In this document: positions 8,662-16,918 of the stretch, piece after piece
Layout: every line of letters begins with the position of its first letter
Position numbering within the stretch: position 1 is the first letter of the stretch
Assembly (NCBI GenBank): GCA_023954355.1
Contig: JAMLID010000033.1
Location: 1-33,682, forward strand
Source of the DNA: Oligoflexia bacterium
GTDB lineage: Bacteria; Bdellovibrionota; UBA1018; CAIPTA01
Reading direction: 5' to 3'
DNA: 33,682 bases
Made by a program: the position numbers and the translations under genes
The notes under the pieces: model-generated
The model's database searches: none
Seen by the model: only the letters and a program-made list of their open reading frames with translations
Told to the model about the DNA's origin: nothing

Positions 8662-9777
8662 ATGTTTGATCATATTGAAATTCCAAGTAATTTACGTCCA
8701 ACTGATTCCCGCTTTGGCTGCGGCCCTTCTTTAGTTCGGCCTGAGTTCGTAGAAAAACTAGCAAAAGAGTCGAAGTCTTTTTTAGGAACAAGCCATAGAA
8801 AACCCGCTGTTAAAAATGTGGTCGGCGAGATTATCTCTAAGTTGAAAACATTTTTAGCTGTTCCTGATGGGTATAAGATTGCCATGGGGAATGGCTCTGC
8901 TTCTCTAGTTTGGGATATGTGTACTTTTGGATTGGTAGAAAAGAAAGCAGCTCACTTTGTTAATGGAGAATTTTCTTCAAAATGGTATTCATCAACCAAT
9001 GAGTCTAATTTTGTTGAAGCACATCAAGTTAAAGTAAAAAATGGTGAGTTACCAAAATTTGAAGAATTTGCAGATTGTGATGTTCATTGTATTACATGGA
9101 ACGAGACTTCTACCGGAGCAATGTGGCCAGAGTGCCCTATGGCTAAAAATTCTTTATTAGCAGTAGATGCAACATCTGCGGCTGGGGCGTACTCGTGGGA
9201 TTTGTCTAAAACAGATTTATTTTATTTTTCTCCTCAAAAAGCCTTTGGCTCTGAAGGGGGATTATGGATAGGAATTTTTTCCCCTAAAGCGATTGAGCGT
9301 ATTGAAAAAATTAAAAAAAGTGACCGCTATATTCCGTCTATGCTTGATTTTACATTAGCTCTAGAAAATGGAGATAGTAATCAGACTTATAATACTCCGT
9401 CTCTAACTACCCTATTCTTTTTAAACTGCCAGTTAGATTGGTTTTTAGCTCAAGGAGGAATGCCTGGCATAGTAAAAATGCAGGATGAAAAAGTAGCTTT
9501 ATTAGATCACTGGGTAGAATCTCGTACTGAGCTTTCGTATTATATTAAAGATAAAAATATTCGATCAAAAACAGTTGCAACAATTAATATTGACTCTGCT
9601 ATCCCCTACGAAGTGTTAACGAAGAGGCTATTGAAGTTTGGAATTCAAGATATCGATTGCTATCGAAAGCTTGGAGAAAACCAAATTCGTATTTCTATCT
9701 TTCCTAACGTTTCGCTAGAAAATTTAGAAAAACTTACATTAAGCATAAATTATTTAATAGATAACAAAAACGCGTAG
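8662..9777 (+). CDS. serC: Phosphoserine aminotransferase SerC, mycobacterial-type
   Basis: PLP-dependent transamination of 3-phosphohydroxypyruvate with glutamate, second step of serine synthesis; the same enzyme can serve pyridoxine synthesis. The 371-residue protein carries RFGCGPSLVRPEFV at 17-30, LGTSHRKPAVKNVV at 41-54, MGNGSASLVWD at 75-85, WNETSTG at 146-152, VDATSAAG at 168-175 and the PLP lysine K193 in FSPQKAFGSEGGLW. These phrases and QTYNTPSLTTL match the branch typified by Mycobacterium SerC (TIGR01366) rather than E. coli SerC. Start ATG 8662 has no ribosome site. fabD follows 12 bases after the stop, so the pair probably forms one operon. Confidence 0.92.
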   Translation: MFDHIEIPSNLRPTDSRFGCGPSLVRPEFVEKLAKESKSFLGTSHRKPAVKNVVGEIISKLKTFLAVPDGYKIAMGNGSASLVWDMCTFGLVEKKAAHFVNGEFSSKWYSSTNESNFVEAHQVKVKNGELPKFEEFADCDVHCITWNETSTGAMWPECPMAKNSLLAVDATSAAGAYSWDLSKTDLFYFSPQKAFGSEGGLWIGIFSPKAIERIEKIKKSDRYIPSMLDFTLALENGDSNQTYNTPSLTTLFFLNCQLDWFLAQGGMPGIVKMQDEKVALLDHWVESRTELSYYIKDKNIRSKTVATINIDSAIPYEVLTKRLLKFGIQDIDCYRKLGENQIRISIFPNVSLENLEKLTLSINYLIDNKNA

Positions 9778-9789
9778 AGGATCATTAAG

Positions 9790-10725
9790 ATGAAATCTGT
9801 TTTTATATTTCCTGGCCAAGGTTCTCAATATGTTGGAATGGGGAAATCGCTCTACGATAATTTCTCTGTAGCTAAACAAATATTCGAAGAAGCTAATGAT
9901 GCCTTGTCTTTAGATTTAAAAAAAATATGTTTTGATGGCCCAGAAAGTGATTTACGACTAACGCAAAATACGCAACCTGCCATTTTGTGTCACTCAATTG
10001 CGGCTTATAATGTCATGATTAATGAGTCTGAAATTAAACCGGCCTATGTAGCTGGACATTCTCTAGGTGAATACTCGGCTCTTGTTGCCTCTAAGGCATT
10101 GCGATTTTCCGATGCAATTCGTTTAGTGCAAAAAAGAGGTCAGTTTATGCAAGAAGCCGTTCCTGTAGGTACGGGTGCTATGGCTGCTTTAGTGGGAGCA
10201 ACGGAAGAAAGTGCAAAAATAGTATGCCAAAAATCTTCAGAAAAGACGGCTAAAGTTTGTGAGGTAGCTAATTATAATGGCGGTGGTCAGATCGTTATTT
10301 CTGGCCATAAAGAAGCTATAGATGAGGCTGTAGACTTGGCTAGTAAAGACGTTGATTTAAAAATAGCACGAGCGGTTCCTTTACAAGTATCTGCCCCCTT
10401 TCACTGTTCTCTTATGAAGGCTGCTGAAGAAAAAATGCTTCCTTTGTTAAAGGCAACCTCGGTTAATAGTTTAGAGTTTGCTTATATCGCGAATGTAGAT
10501 GCAGAAGTTTATAGTGCTAGTGATCGAGTTGTTGATTGTCTGATTCGTCAAATCTGTGGGTCAGTTCGTTGGGAGCAGTCGATGACAAAGTTAGCAGCGC
10601 TAGAAGTCTCTACTGCCTATGAGATAGGGCCTGGAAAAGTTCTAAGTGGTCTTATGAGGCGAATTAATCGTGAGCTAAAAACAAAAGCCGTTGATGTTGT
10701 CGACGACATCCGTGCGCTTTCGTAA
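9790..10725 (+). CDS. fabD: Malonyl-CoA:ACP transacylase FabD
   Basis: Transfers malonyl from CoA to acyl carrier protein, feeding fatty acid elongation in the cytoplasm. The 311-residue protein has the full set of landmarks: FPGQGSQYVGMG at 7-18, the nucleophile S91 in GHSLGEYS, R116 in KRGQFM, and the catalytic H205 in SAPFHCSLM, matching S92, R117 and H201 of the E. coli enzyme. GAGG lies 9 bases before the ATG. It sits 12 bases behind serC. Other fab genes (fabH, fabG, acpP) are not adjacent, which is unusual because fabD often lies in a fab cluster. After its stop come 112 AT-rich bases with no terminator that I can identify. Confidence 0.96.
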   Translation: MKSVFIFPGQGSQYVGMGKSLYDNFSVAKQIFEEANDALSLDLKKICFDGPESDLRLTQNTQPAILCHSIAAYNVMINESEIKPAYVAGHSLGEYSALVASKALRFSDAIRLVQKRGQFMQEAVPVGTGAMAALVGATEESAKIVCQKSSEKTAKVCEVANYNGGGQIVISGHKEAIDEAVDLASKDVDLKIARAVPLQVSAPFHCSLMKAAEEKMLPLLKATSVNSLEFAYIANVDAEVYSASDRVVDCLIRQICGSVRWEQSMTKLAALEVSTAYEIGPGKVLSGLMRRINRELKTKAVDVVDDIRALS

Positions 10726-10837
10726 TTTGTTTCCATCATCAACTATTGTGTTTATATTTAAATGTAAAATTTTTACTATTACGCTAATATCCTTAGTAAG
10801 AAAATATAGTAATGTAGCTTGAATTAAAGGAGGTTAT

Positions 10838-11746
10838 ATGGAATCGCTTGTATTAGAAGCCTATAAAGTTGGTTTCGCCATATACCAATCTGTTTTTACA
10901 AATTATTTATTTAACTTGCTCACGATTTTCTTATATTTTTTATTTTTTATTTCTGAAATCATTTTTGTAAAAATCGAGAAAGAGTATTTTTTGTCAATTA
11001 CACTCGATCTTATGTCTACGATATTAAACAGGGCTTTTACACCGATATTTGATGTGCTTTTGTTTTTTCCTATCTACATATTTGTGAGTCAACAAAATTT
11101 AACTTTCTTTAGGTTAAATTTTTCTATAATTTTCCCTGGAAATTTAGGCTTTTTCTTAGACGTTTTTTATGGGGTAGTTTTGATAGACTTTTTTCTGTAT
11201 ATATATCATTATTTTAGTCATAAATTTAATTTATTGTTTCGTTTGCATGAAATGCATCATCAAAATAGTGCGCTGACTTTTTTGTCAGGTGGCAAAAGTC
11301 ATCCAGTAGCATCAGTATTATCAAAAGCTTTTACCAATTTGGGATTAGCAATTATGTTTACTAATGGCGTTGCAATTTTTTATTCTTATATGTTTTTTAG
11401 AGCTTATAGTGCTTTTGTGCATTCAAATATTCCAATTTCCTTTCGCTATTTTGATAGATTTTTAACTTCACCTCTCTATCATCGAATACATCATTTTGCT
11501 GATGAGGATTATTATGGAAAAAACCTTTCTACATTTTTTTCTTTTTACGATTTACTTTTGGGACTTCAAGTTTTGCCGAGCGAAACAATTAATTCAAAAA
11601 AACCTAAATTGGGACTATCTTGTGATGGATATTCATCGCCTAGGCTACGTTCGTTTAAGCAAACTATGACTTTTTTTGTGTCTCTGTTGTTGCTAAGAGA
11701 AACTGTTAGCAAAACAAATAGAGTAGAACATCTTTTAAAAACTTGA
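10838..11746 (+). CDS. Fatty acid hydroxylase / sterol desaturase family membrane protein
   Basis: Integral membrane di-iron oxygenase of the fatty acid hydroxylase superfamily; substrate unknown (a lipid is likely). The 302-residue protein has about four hydrophobic segments (about 22-45, 65-85, 103-123, 165-190) and the histidine clusters of the family: H124-x3-H128, H137-E-M-H140-H141, H155, H195 and H215-R-I-H218-H219. All expected iron ligands appear present. A strong ribosome site (AAAGGAGG, 4 bases before the ATG) suggests good expression. It stands alone between two AT-rich intergenic stretches and is itself notably AT-rich with many Phe and Leu codons, which may reflect membrane composition rather than transfer. 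Which lipid it hydroxylates or desaturates cannot be told from sequence. Confidence 0.85.
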   Translation: MESLVLEAYKVGFAIYQSVFTNYLFNLLTIFLYFLFFISEIIFVKIEKEYFLSITLDLMSTILNRAFTPIFDVLLFFPIYIFVSQQNLTFFRLNFSIIFPGNLGFFLDVFYGVVLIDFFLYIYHYFSHKFNLLFRLHEMHHQNSALTFLSGGKSHPVASVLSKAFTNLGLAIMFTNGVAIFYSYMFFRAYSAFVHSNIPISFRYFDRFLTSPLYHRIHHFADEDYYGKNLSTFFSFYDLLLGLQVLPSETINSKKPKLGLSCDGYSSPRLRSFKQTMTFFVSLLLLRETVSKTNRVEHLLKT

Positions 11747-11974
11747 ATATAGTCTTGTTTAAGCTTTTAGTCATGAGTTGTAATTTGCTTTTACTCGTAA
11801 GCTGTTTGATTTATTATATTATTTCCATTACTTAATGTGTAAGCACGCAGGCTTCAATTCTATTTCAGCACATACTTTTCGGTCTAAAAAAACAAAATCT
11901 TATTTGACGTTGTGCGTTTATTTATGTTAGTGCAGTGCGTAGATTAAACGAATTTATACAAAAAGGGATGGGAT

Positions 11975-12763
11975 ATGAAACTTTTTTCAGTTTTTCTGGC
12001 ATTATTAGCGTCTTTATACGCAACAAATACTCGCGCTGAGCTTTCTCTTGATAGCGAAGGTGATTTTTTAGGATCTGAGGACACACGATTTTCTCAAGGG
12101 AACGTATTAGATGTAGGTCTTCGTGGGACAAAGAGACTAGCACTTACTTTTGACGATGGGCCTACTCCTACAACTCGTTTAGTTCTAGATGTTTTAAGAA
12201 AGCATGGAATCAAAGCAGTATTCTTTATCAATGGAAAAAATACAGCTGGACGTCAATCTACAATGAATCAGATTTTTGAAGAAGGTCACTTATTGGCAAA
12301 CCATACAGAAAGACATGGTAACCTAAGATCAACCTCTGATCCTGTGAGTGCAATTGCAGCGACACACCAAAAAATTAAAAATTATGTTCGTTCTGATGAG
12401 GTATTTTTATTTAGAGCTCCTTTTGGTGCTTGGAAAAGCTCTCATGCTGCTAAGTTAAATGCGATTCCTTCTTTGGCTCAATACGTGGGCCCTGTTTTTT
12501 GGGATGTAGGCGGCGCTATAAGCAGAAGCGGAGTTCAATATGGAGCAGCTGACTGGGCTTGCTGGAGCAAAGGATACTCTGTGAGTGCTTGTACGCAAGG
12601 GTATGTTAATGAGTCTCTTCAGAAAAAAGGTGGGATTGTTTTATTTCACGATGTAAATGCGAAAACAGCTCAAATGTTAGATCGTTATATTACAACTATG
12701 AAAGCGAATGGTTATAGTTTTGTTCGTTTAGATACGCTTCCTAAAATTAGAGCACTACAATAG
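11975..12763 (+). CDS. Secreted polysaccharide deacetylase (NodB domain)
   Basis: Metal-dependent deacetylase of carbohydrate esterase family 4, likely acting in the periplasm or outside the cell on N-acetylglucosamine in peptidoglycan or another polymer. Signal peptide at 1-21 (MKLFSVFLALLASLYATNTRA, cut near A21). NodB motifs are complete: TFDDGPTP with D60 and D61, the metal ligands H110 and H114 in NHTERHGNL, RAPFGAW at 147-153, WD at 176-177, and LFHD with H225 and D226. Length 262. GGGATGGG precedes the ATG. It ends in a strong terminator at 12793. If the organism is a predator, peptidoglycan deacetylases of Bdellovibrio that mark prey walls are a relevant parallel; self-wall modification is equally possible. 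Confidence 0.9.
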   Translation: MKLFSVFLALLASLYATNTRAELSLDSEGDFLGSEDTRFSQGNVLDVGLRGTKRLALTFDDGPTPTTRLVLDVLRKHGIKAVFFINGKNTAGRQSTMNQIFEEGHLLANHTERHGNLRSTSDPVSAIAATHQKIKNYVRSDEVFLFRAPFGAWKSSHAAKLNAIPSLAQYVGPVFWDVGGAISRSGVQYGAADWACWSKGYSVSACTQGYVNESLQKKGGIVLFHDVNAKTAQMLDRYITTMKANGYSFVRLDTLPKIRALQ

Positions 12764-12792
12764 TTTAGAGGACAAATGACAATTTAATTGTC

Positions 12793-12828
12793 AAACGGCT
12801 CAGAGTTTTTTCTCTGAGCCGTTTTTTT
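12793..12828 (+). terminator. Rho-independent terminator after the deacetylase gene
   Basis: Perfect 13-base stem AAACGGCTCAGAG (12793-12805), six-T loop (12806-12811), and CTCTGAGCCGTTT (12812-12824) followed by a T run to 12828. It lies 29 bases after the deacetylase stop. On the minus strand the stem is followed by TTTGACAATT, so it may also stop the convergent gene, less efficiently. Confidence 0.93.
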
Positions 12829-12832
12829 ATTA

Positions 12833-13327
12833 TTAAAGGTGGTTAGTAGACGCTGTTTTTTGACATCTAGCTATTGATTCATGGCCATTTAGCAAGGCTC
12901 TAACGTTATAAACTACGCTATAGTCAAGGCTAAGAAAATCTAGCTCAACCTTTACGGCAGAACCAGAATTTAATAAATTTTGTCTAATACCAAAGTGAAT
13001 ACTTCCAATAGAAGTGTCATTTGTTAGTTCATTAATGAGTCCTAATTTTATGTATTTTCCATCTTCTAGTACTGGCCATGTATAAGCGGAGTATTCTAGG
13101 CCGAGAGTATTATATTTAGCGCTGGTAACTTCAACGGCATAGTTTCTTACCGAACCGATTTTCGCTTTGGTCATTTTGTATTCAACATCTAGGTACTGAT
13201 CTGCTCTAGCGCCTGGAATATTAACTTGGCAGTAATATGCGCTGGTTGTGTATTGAATTTGATCAACAGCAAAAGCTGCTGGACTAAATAAACTAGCTAT
13301 TAATATAGACTTTAATAATGTTTTCAT
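12833..13327 (-). CDS. Small secreted protein of unknown function
   Basis: I do not recognise the family. The 164-residue product starts with a clear signal peptide (MKTLLKSILIASLFSPAAFA, cut near A20), and the mature part looks beta-rich with alternating hydrophobic residues. Two cysteines, in YYCQVN near the new N-terminus and ARCQK near the C-terminus, could form a disulfide closing the domain. The ATG at 13327 has AAGGAG 7 bases upstream. It is convergent with the deacetylase gene and may share its terminator. The 269 bases upstream, shared with the divergent HTH regulator, hold only weak promoter-like sequences. Single gene; no functional context. Confidence 0.75.
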   Translation of the reverse strand: MKTLLKSILIASLFSPAAFAVDQIQYTTSAYYCQVNIPGARADQYLDVEYKMTKAKIGSVRNYAVEVTSAKYNTLGLEYSAYTWPVLEDGKYIKLGLINELTNDTSIGSIHFGIRQNLLNSGSAVKVELDFLSLDYSVVYNVRALLNGHESIARCQKTASTNHL

Positions 13328-13596
13328 AGGGGGTCTCCTTTTGTTCTAAGATGGGCAATCTCAGACTTGGGTTATGGGCTAACTGTACGTGGGAGAATCT
13401 ATGATACCAAACTAAATGATCAACAAATAATGTATTGATTACTTCTTTTCTATTTCAATAGTTAAAGCTCTCTTTCATATACGGATTGTAAATGTGATTA
13501 ATTCAGTAAATTTAGGTGTTTATGGGTTTAGTTAAATATAGCATTGGATTCGAACTAGATATACGAAAGTAAACAAATATTATATAGGTCTCTCAA

Positions 13597-13998
13597 ATGA
13601 CTAAAGAAAACAATTATATTTCTAGTCTGCTTATTAAATCACTAAGGGGTAAAAGAACTGCTGCGCAAATGAGCAGGGTCTTAGGGTATTCCTCTAACCA
13701 AGTAAATCGATGGGAGTCCTCTCATTCTTTGATTACTTGGGAGTCATTAATCGATTTTTGCATAAAAAGAGACGTAGATGTGAAGAAAAATCTATATGCG
13801 GCATTCGCATATACGGGAAAAGTAGAAAGCGTTAAAGATATAATTCTATTTTTTACAGGAAAAAAATTAAATAAAGAAATAGCTGAAACATTAGGTATCT
13901 CTACCTCAACAATAAGTAATTGGATAAATGGTAAAACGCCCCCCATCGGCAGAAAAAATATTCGAAGTTGTAAAGCATTCAAACTATTCATTTACTGA
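13597..13998 (+). CDS. HTH transcriptional regulator, N-terminal part (frame broken at C6 tract)
   Basis: The frame encodes two helix-turn-helix-like segments. The first is at about 19-45 (RTAAQMSRVLGYSSNQVNRW) and the second at about 91-112 (NKEIAETLGISTSTISNWI), with a helical spacer between. After WINGKTPP (residue 116) the reading becomes dissimilar and stops at 13998. The continuing protein is in the next frame, joined if one C is removed from the six at 13939-13944. The ATG at 13597 has a modest ribosome site (TAGG, 8 bases upstream). Intact, the protein would be about 328 residues: a DNA-binding N-terminus and a helical C-terminal sensor-like region. Best read with the following entry as one gene. 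Confidence 0.7.
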   Translation: MTKENNYISSLLIKSLRGKRTAAQMSRVLGYSSNQVNRWESSHSLITWESLIDFCIKRDVDVKKNLYAAFAYTGKVESVKDIILFFTGKKLNKEIAETLGISTSTISNWINGKTPPIGRKNIRSCKAFKLFIY

Positions 13999-14584
13999 TT
14001 TTATTACTTGTCTTGTTCCAACTAAAATTCAGATTGAAGAGCTAAAAGAGCTAATTGACAAGCTGGATGAAACTCAAAAGAGTATATTATCGAAACCATG
14101 GTTGATTGGATTATTGTCGCTAATTGAAACAATTTTGGCAGAAAATTGTCAGAACTTAGAGGAAGAACTCTCTAAGCGTTTATATATAGACAAAAGAATT
14201 AGTAGAAAAATAATTGATGACTTAAAAAAAGAAAAATTTTTTAACTGGAATAAAATAGAAAAAAAGTATGAGCTAGATGTAATGCAAAAACCACTTAATT
14301 TAGCTGCAAACAGAGAGCTTTTGGTCGAGTCAATTGCATTTTGGAATGAATATGCACTAAAGGTTGCAAATAAAACTCAAGTGAACGTAGAGAATAAAAA
14401 TAGAGCTGCCTTTATTACTTTTTCTGTGGCCGAGGAAGATATTCCAAAATTACATGAATTATTCTCCATTGCATTTCATAAAATAAATGAGCTCTGTAAA
14501 AATAAAAAAGGGAAAAAAGTTTTCACGCTCACTTCATTGCTCGCCGAGATTGACGGAAAATATTTTGGAGAAGTATTAAAATAA
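13928..14584 (+). CDS. HTH regulator, C-terminal part (DUF4423/TIGR02147-like; frame broken)
   Basis: Continues the HTH protein: after INGKTPP the frame reads SAEKIFEVVKHSNYSF, which completes the second HTH domain. The rest is helical: SKPWLIGLLSLIETIL, then a winged-helix-like LSKRLYIDKRISRKIIDDLKKEKFF, then NLAANRELLVESIAFWNEYAL and AAFITFSVAEEDIPKLHELFSIAFHKINEL. The last segment has the pattern of the DUF4423/TIGR02147 C-terminal domain (a short beta strand with Ser-x-x-Glu-x-x-(L/I)-P, then a long helix), common in Bdellovibrio-type and Fibrobacter genomes. That assignment is from memory of the pattern, not a search. The apparent ATG at 13928 lies inside the HTH and has no ribosome site. 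It is convergent with the histidine kinase gene, 15 bases away. Confidence 0.65.
   Translation: MVKRPPSAEKIFEVVKHSNYSFTDFITCLVPTKIQIEELKELIDKLDETQKSILSKPWLIGLLSLIETILAENCQNLEEELSKRLYIDKRISRKIIDDLKKEKFFNWNKIEKKYELDVMQKPLNLAANRELLVESIAFWNEYALKVANKTQVNVENKNRAAFITFSVAEEDIPKLHELFSIAFHKINELCKNKKGKKVFTLTSLLAEIDGKYFGEVLK
13939..13944 (+). other. C6 tract at the frame break of the HTH regulator
   Basis: Six consecutive C in ACG CCC CCC ATC. Five would give ACG CCC CCA TCG GCA, joining both parts as KTPPSAEK. C runs of this length are uncommon in such AT-rich DNA. Candidate explanations are a sequencing error, phase variation by slipped-strand mispairing, or +1 ribosomal slippage at a proline CCC-C site. 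Confidence 0.7.
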
Positions 14585-14599
14585 TAGTTTTTATATTTA

Positions 14600-16750
14600 T
14601 TAGGACTTAGAAATAGGTAATGTCACTACAAATGCTGTATTAGATCGAATAAGCTCGTAATTCAATACTCCTGAATGGTCTTCTATAATTCCTTTTGAGA
14701 TGCTTAAACCCAATCCAGTACCTAACCCCACCTCTTTTGTGGTGAAAAATGGATTCATAATTTTTGGTTCAATTTCTGAGGGGATTCCTTTACCGGAATC
14801 AATAAAATATACTTTTACTAGCCCGTCTTCGATTTCAGTTCTCACTTCTATCCATTTTTCATCAAGATTTCGAATAGCATCAAAAGCATTACTTAATAAG
14901 TTCATAAAAACTTGAGCAAGTTGAACTCGTCTTCCTTTTATGGGGGTATTGGGTATTACAGAAATTTTTAAGCGGATGCCTTCTTTTTTAAATTTTTCTG
15001 TACATAGAGACAAAGCATCTTCTATTGGATGTTCAAGTAAAATATTTTCTGCTGGATCATTTTCAGAGTTCCGAGAAAAGATTCTAAGCCCTTTTACTAT
15101 TTTGGCAATTCTTTCACTTGTTGATTCGATTTTAGCGATTTCTGAACGGATTTGTTCTTTACTGCTTATTATTGGGTCATCTTTAAGTTGTCCAGATTTA
15201 GCCATAATAATCGCTAAGGGGTTATTAATCTCGTGCGCAATACTACCCGCCATTTCTCCTAAGGCTGCCATTTTCGCAGACTGAATCATTTTGGCTTGCT
15301 GGTCATTAATTTGTTTTTCCATAGATTTTTGTGCTGTTTTATCTTCGCCTATTCCTAAATATCCAATAACATCTCCCGCATTATCTCTCATTACAGTAAC
15401 GCTTAACTGTACGGGAAACTTACTTCCATCTTTACGTATGTATGTCCATTCATTTATATCTGCATTTTTTGATTTTAAGGCTTTTGCTATAAATACATTG
15501 AAGCCCGGCTCAATAACTTCACCAAGCTCTTGTGTTAACTCCATGGCTCGAAATTCGATTTCACTTTTCTCATGAAAAATTGAAGGACTTGTTTTATTTA
15601 TAACTTCTTCTGATTTGTATCCTAGCATCTTTTCAGCTGCACGATTAAAGGTAGAAATGATTCCATTAGGCTTTGTAGATATGATGGAATAGTTTGCTCC
15701 ATCAAGAACCGCTTGCTGCCATGAACTTGCATATTTACTCTTTTCTTCTGCTTGCTTTTTAAGGCGAAAAAAACGATGAATTAAAAAAACACCAATAGTA
15801 TTTGCAATCATAGTTAGAATAAAGATTATATAAGGCAGTATCGCGTAGGCTGGATTTCTATAGCTCACATCTGATTCACCTTTAAATACCCATCTTCTGC
15901 CGCCAATAATTATTTCTGATTTAAAAGTATTGCCGATATTTTTCTTATCTATGATTTTATCTGATTTATATATTGATTCTTCTATGTCGCTAGTTAAATC
16001 ACTAATAGAGATAAGCACACGAGGGTCAAGCTTATCCTCTAATTGATGGAATAACTTTTCTATTAATAGTGGTGTATATGCCCAGCCAAAAATATTTTTT
16101 CGTCTCTCTTCTTTTGATTCGGGAGTAAAAATAGTTTTATAAATAGGAAGCAAAAATAAGAATCCATTTTCTTTTTTATTATCTTGCACTAATTTAATCG
16201 TAGCTGTGAGTGTTGGGGCGCCACTGAGAATTGACTTTTCGGCAGCTTCTCTTCTTCGGACTTCAGAGCCAATGTCTAAGCCTAAGGCTTTTTGATTTTG
16301 CTCAATTGGTTCTATTTGTTCTATGACAAAATAGTTTCCAAAATTATTGACAGAATCTAGGCGGTTAATACTGAATGTGGGATTTACAATATATATTTTT
16401 TTTAAATAATCAGAGAATTCTCTTTCAGAAATATAGCGAATAAAACCAAACCCTAAGGCTCCTGGAAAATTGTTAAAATATTCTCTAGATTTAGAATAGT
16501 TTTTAAAATGTTCCGTACGAACTTCATTATTAAGTGCGCTATATGTACCCTTTACGCCTTGTAGACCATATACATAGCGTTCGAATGAATCTTTAATGGT
16601 GAGCGTAGAGCGAGAAAATATTTGATTTTCTTTTCTTTCTTCAAAATCCGAAATGGTTTTTCTAATTTGAAGAGAAATAAATAAACAGACAGCAAGGCCT
16701 GGTAGAAGCCATAATAGAAAAAAACCAATAGATTTAAGTGCTGGCTTCAA
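14600..16750 (-). CDS. CHASE-PAS sensor histidine kinase
   Basis: Membrane-bound sensor kinase. I place the start at the TTG at 16750 (716 residues) because GGAGGGG lies 5 bases upstream; a longer frame opening at 16762 would contain that ribosome site. Order of parts: TM1 about 8-28; a periplasmic CHASE domain about 55-270 (GVKGTYSAL, then NNFPGALGFGFIRYI); TM2 about 300-325; a PAS domain about 340-455 ending YLGIGEDKT; HisKA with the phosphorylated H506 in GSIAHEINNPLAII; and an ATPase domain with QVFMNLLSNAFDAI, DSGKGIP, FFTTK and GLGLGLS-type GTGLGLSISKGI. All catalytic boxes are present. No response regulator lies nearby, so it is an orphan. Divergent from the trypsin-like lipoprotein gene. 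Its signal is unknown. Confidence 0.92.
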   Translation of the reverse strand: MKPALKSIGFFLLWLLPGLAVCLFISLQIRKTISDFEERKENQIFSRSTLTIKDSFERYVYGLQGVKGTYSALNNEVRTEHFKNYSKSREYFNNFPGALGFGFIRYISEREFSDYLKKIYIVNPTFSINRLDSVNNFGNYFVIEQIEPIEQNQKALGLDIGSEVRRREAAEKSILSGAPTLTATIKLVQDNKKENGFLFLLPIYKTIFTPESKEERRKNIFGWAYTPLLIEKLFHQLEDKLDPRVLISISDLTSDIEESIYKSDKIIDKKNIGNTFKSEIIIGGRRWVFKGESDVSYRNPAYAILPYIIFILTMIANTIGVFLIHRFFRLKKQAEEKSKYASSWQQAVLDGANYSIISTKPNGIISTFNRAAEKMLGYKSEEVINKTSPSIFHEKSEIEFRAMELTQELGEVIEPGFNVFIAKALKSKNADINEWTYIRKDGSKFPVQLSVTVMRDNAGDVIGYLGIGEDKTAQKSMEKQINDQQAKMIQSAKMAALGEMAGSIAHEINNPLAIIMAKSGQLKDDPIISSKEQIRSEIAKIESTSERIAKIVKGLRIFSRNSENDPAENILLEHPIEDALSLCTEKFKKEGIRLKISVIPNTPIKGRRVQLAQVFMNLLSNAFDAIRNLDEKWIEVRTEIEDGLVKVYFIDSGKGIPSEIEPKIMNPFFTTKEVGLGTGLGLSISKGIIEDHSGVLNYELIRSNTAFVVTLPISKS

Positions 16751-16853
16751 AGCCCCCTCCAAAATTAGCTACCCTAACTTTATTTGTCGGTGAGATAGAT
16801 AAATAATTTAATAAAATCAAATATTTACATGAATAAAGGTAGTTATTTTCTCA

Positions 16854-16882
16854 TTGACTTTGGTTATATTATCTGTTAAAAA
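16854..16882 (+). promoter_or_regulatory. Predicted sigma-70 promoter of the trypsin-like lipoprotein gene
   Basis: TTGACT (16854-16859), 17-base spacer, TAAAAA (16877-16882), 36 bases before the ATG at 16919. The -35 box matches 5 of 6 and the -10 box 4 of 6 consensus positions. It lies in the interval shared with the divergent histidine kinase gene. Confidence 0.45.
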
Positions 16883-16918
16883 TAGTCAGGTATTTTTTGG
16901 GGGAATAGAAAGGTTGAT

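Noticed and set aside
10693..10710. GATGTTGTCGACGACATC near-palindrome at the end of fabD
   Set aside because: It is inside codons for VDVVDDI, has no T run after it, and is explained by coding.
13545..13556. GGATTCGAAC resembles a tRNA T-loop on the minus strand, possibly an att remnant
   Set aside because: The flanks do not form a T-stem, and there is no acceptor, anticodon or D arm; TTCGAA is a common palindrome.
14700..15575. Three open frames on the plus strand opposite the histidine kinase
   Set aside because: They are antisense shadows of the kinase, with no ribosome sites and no recognisable protein features.
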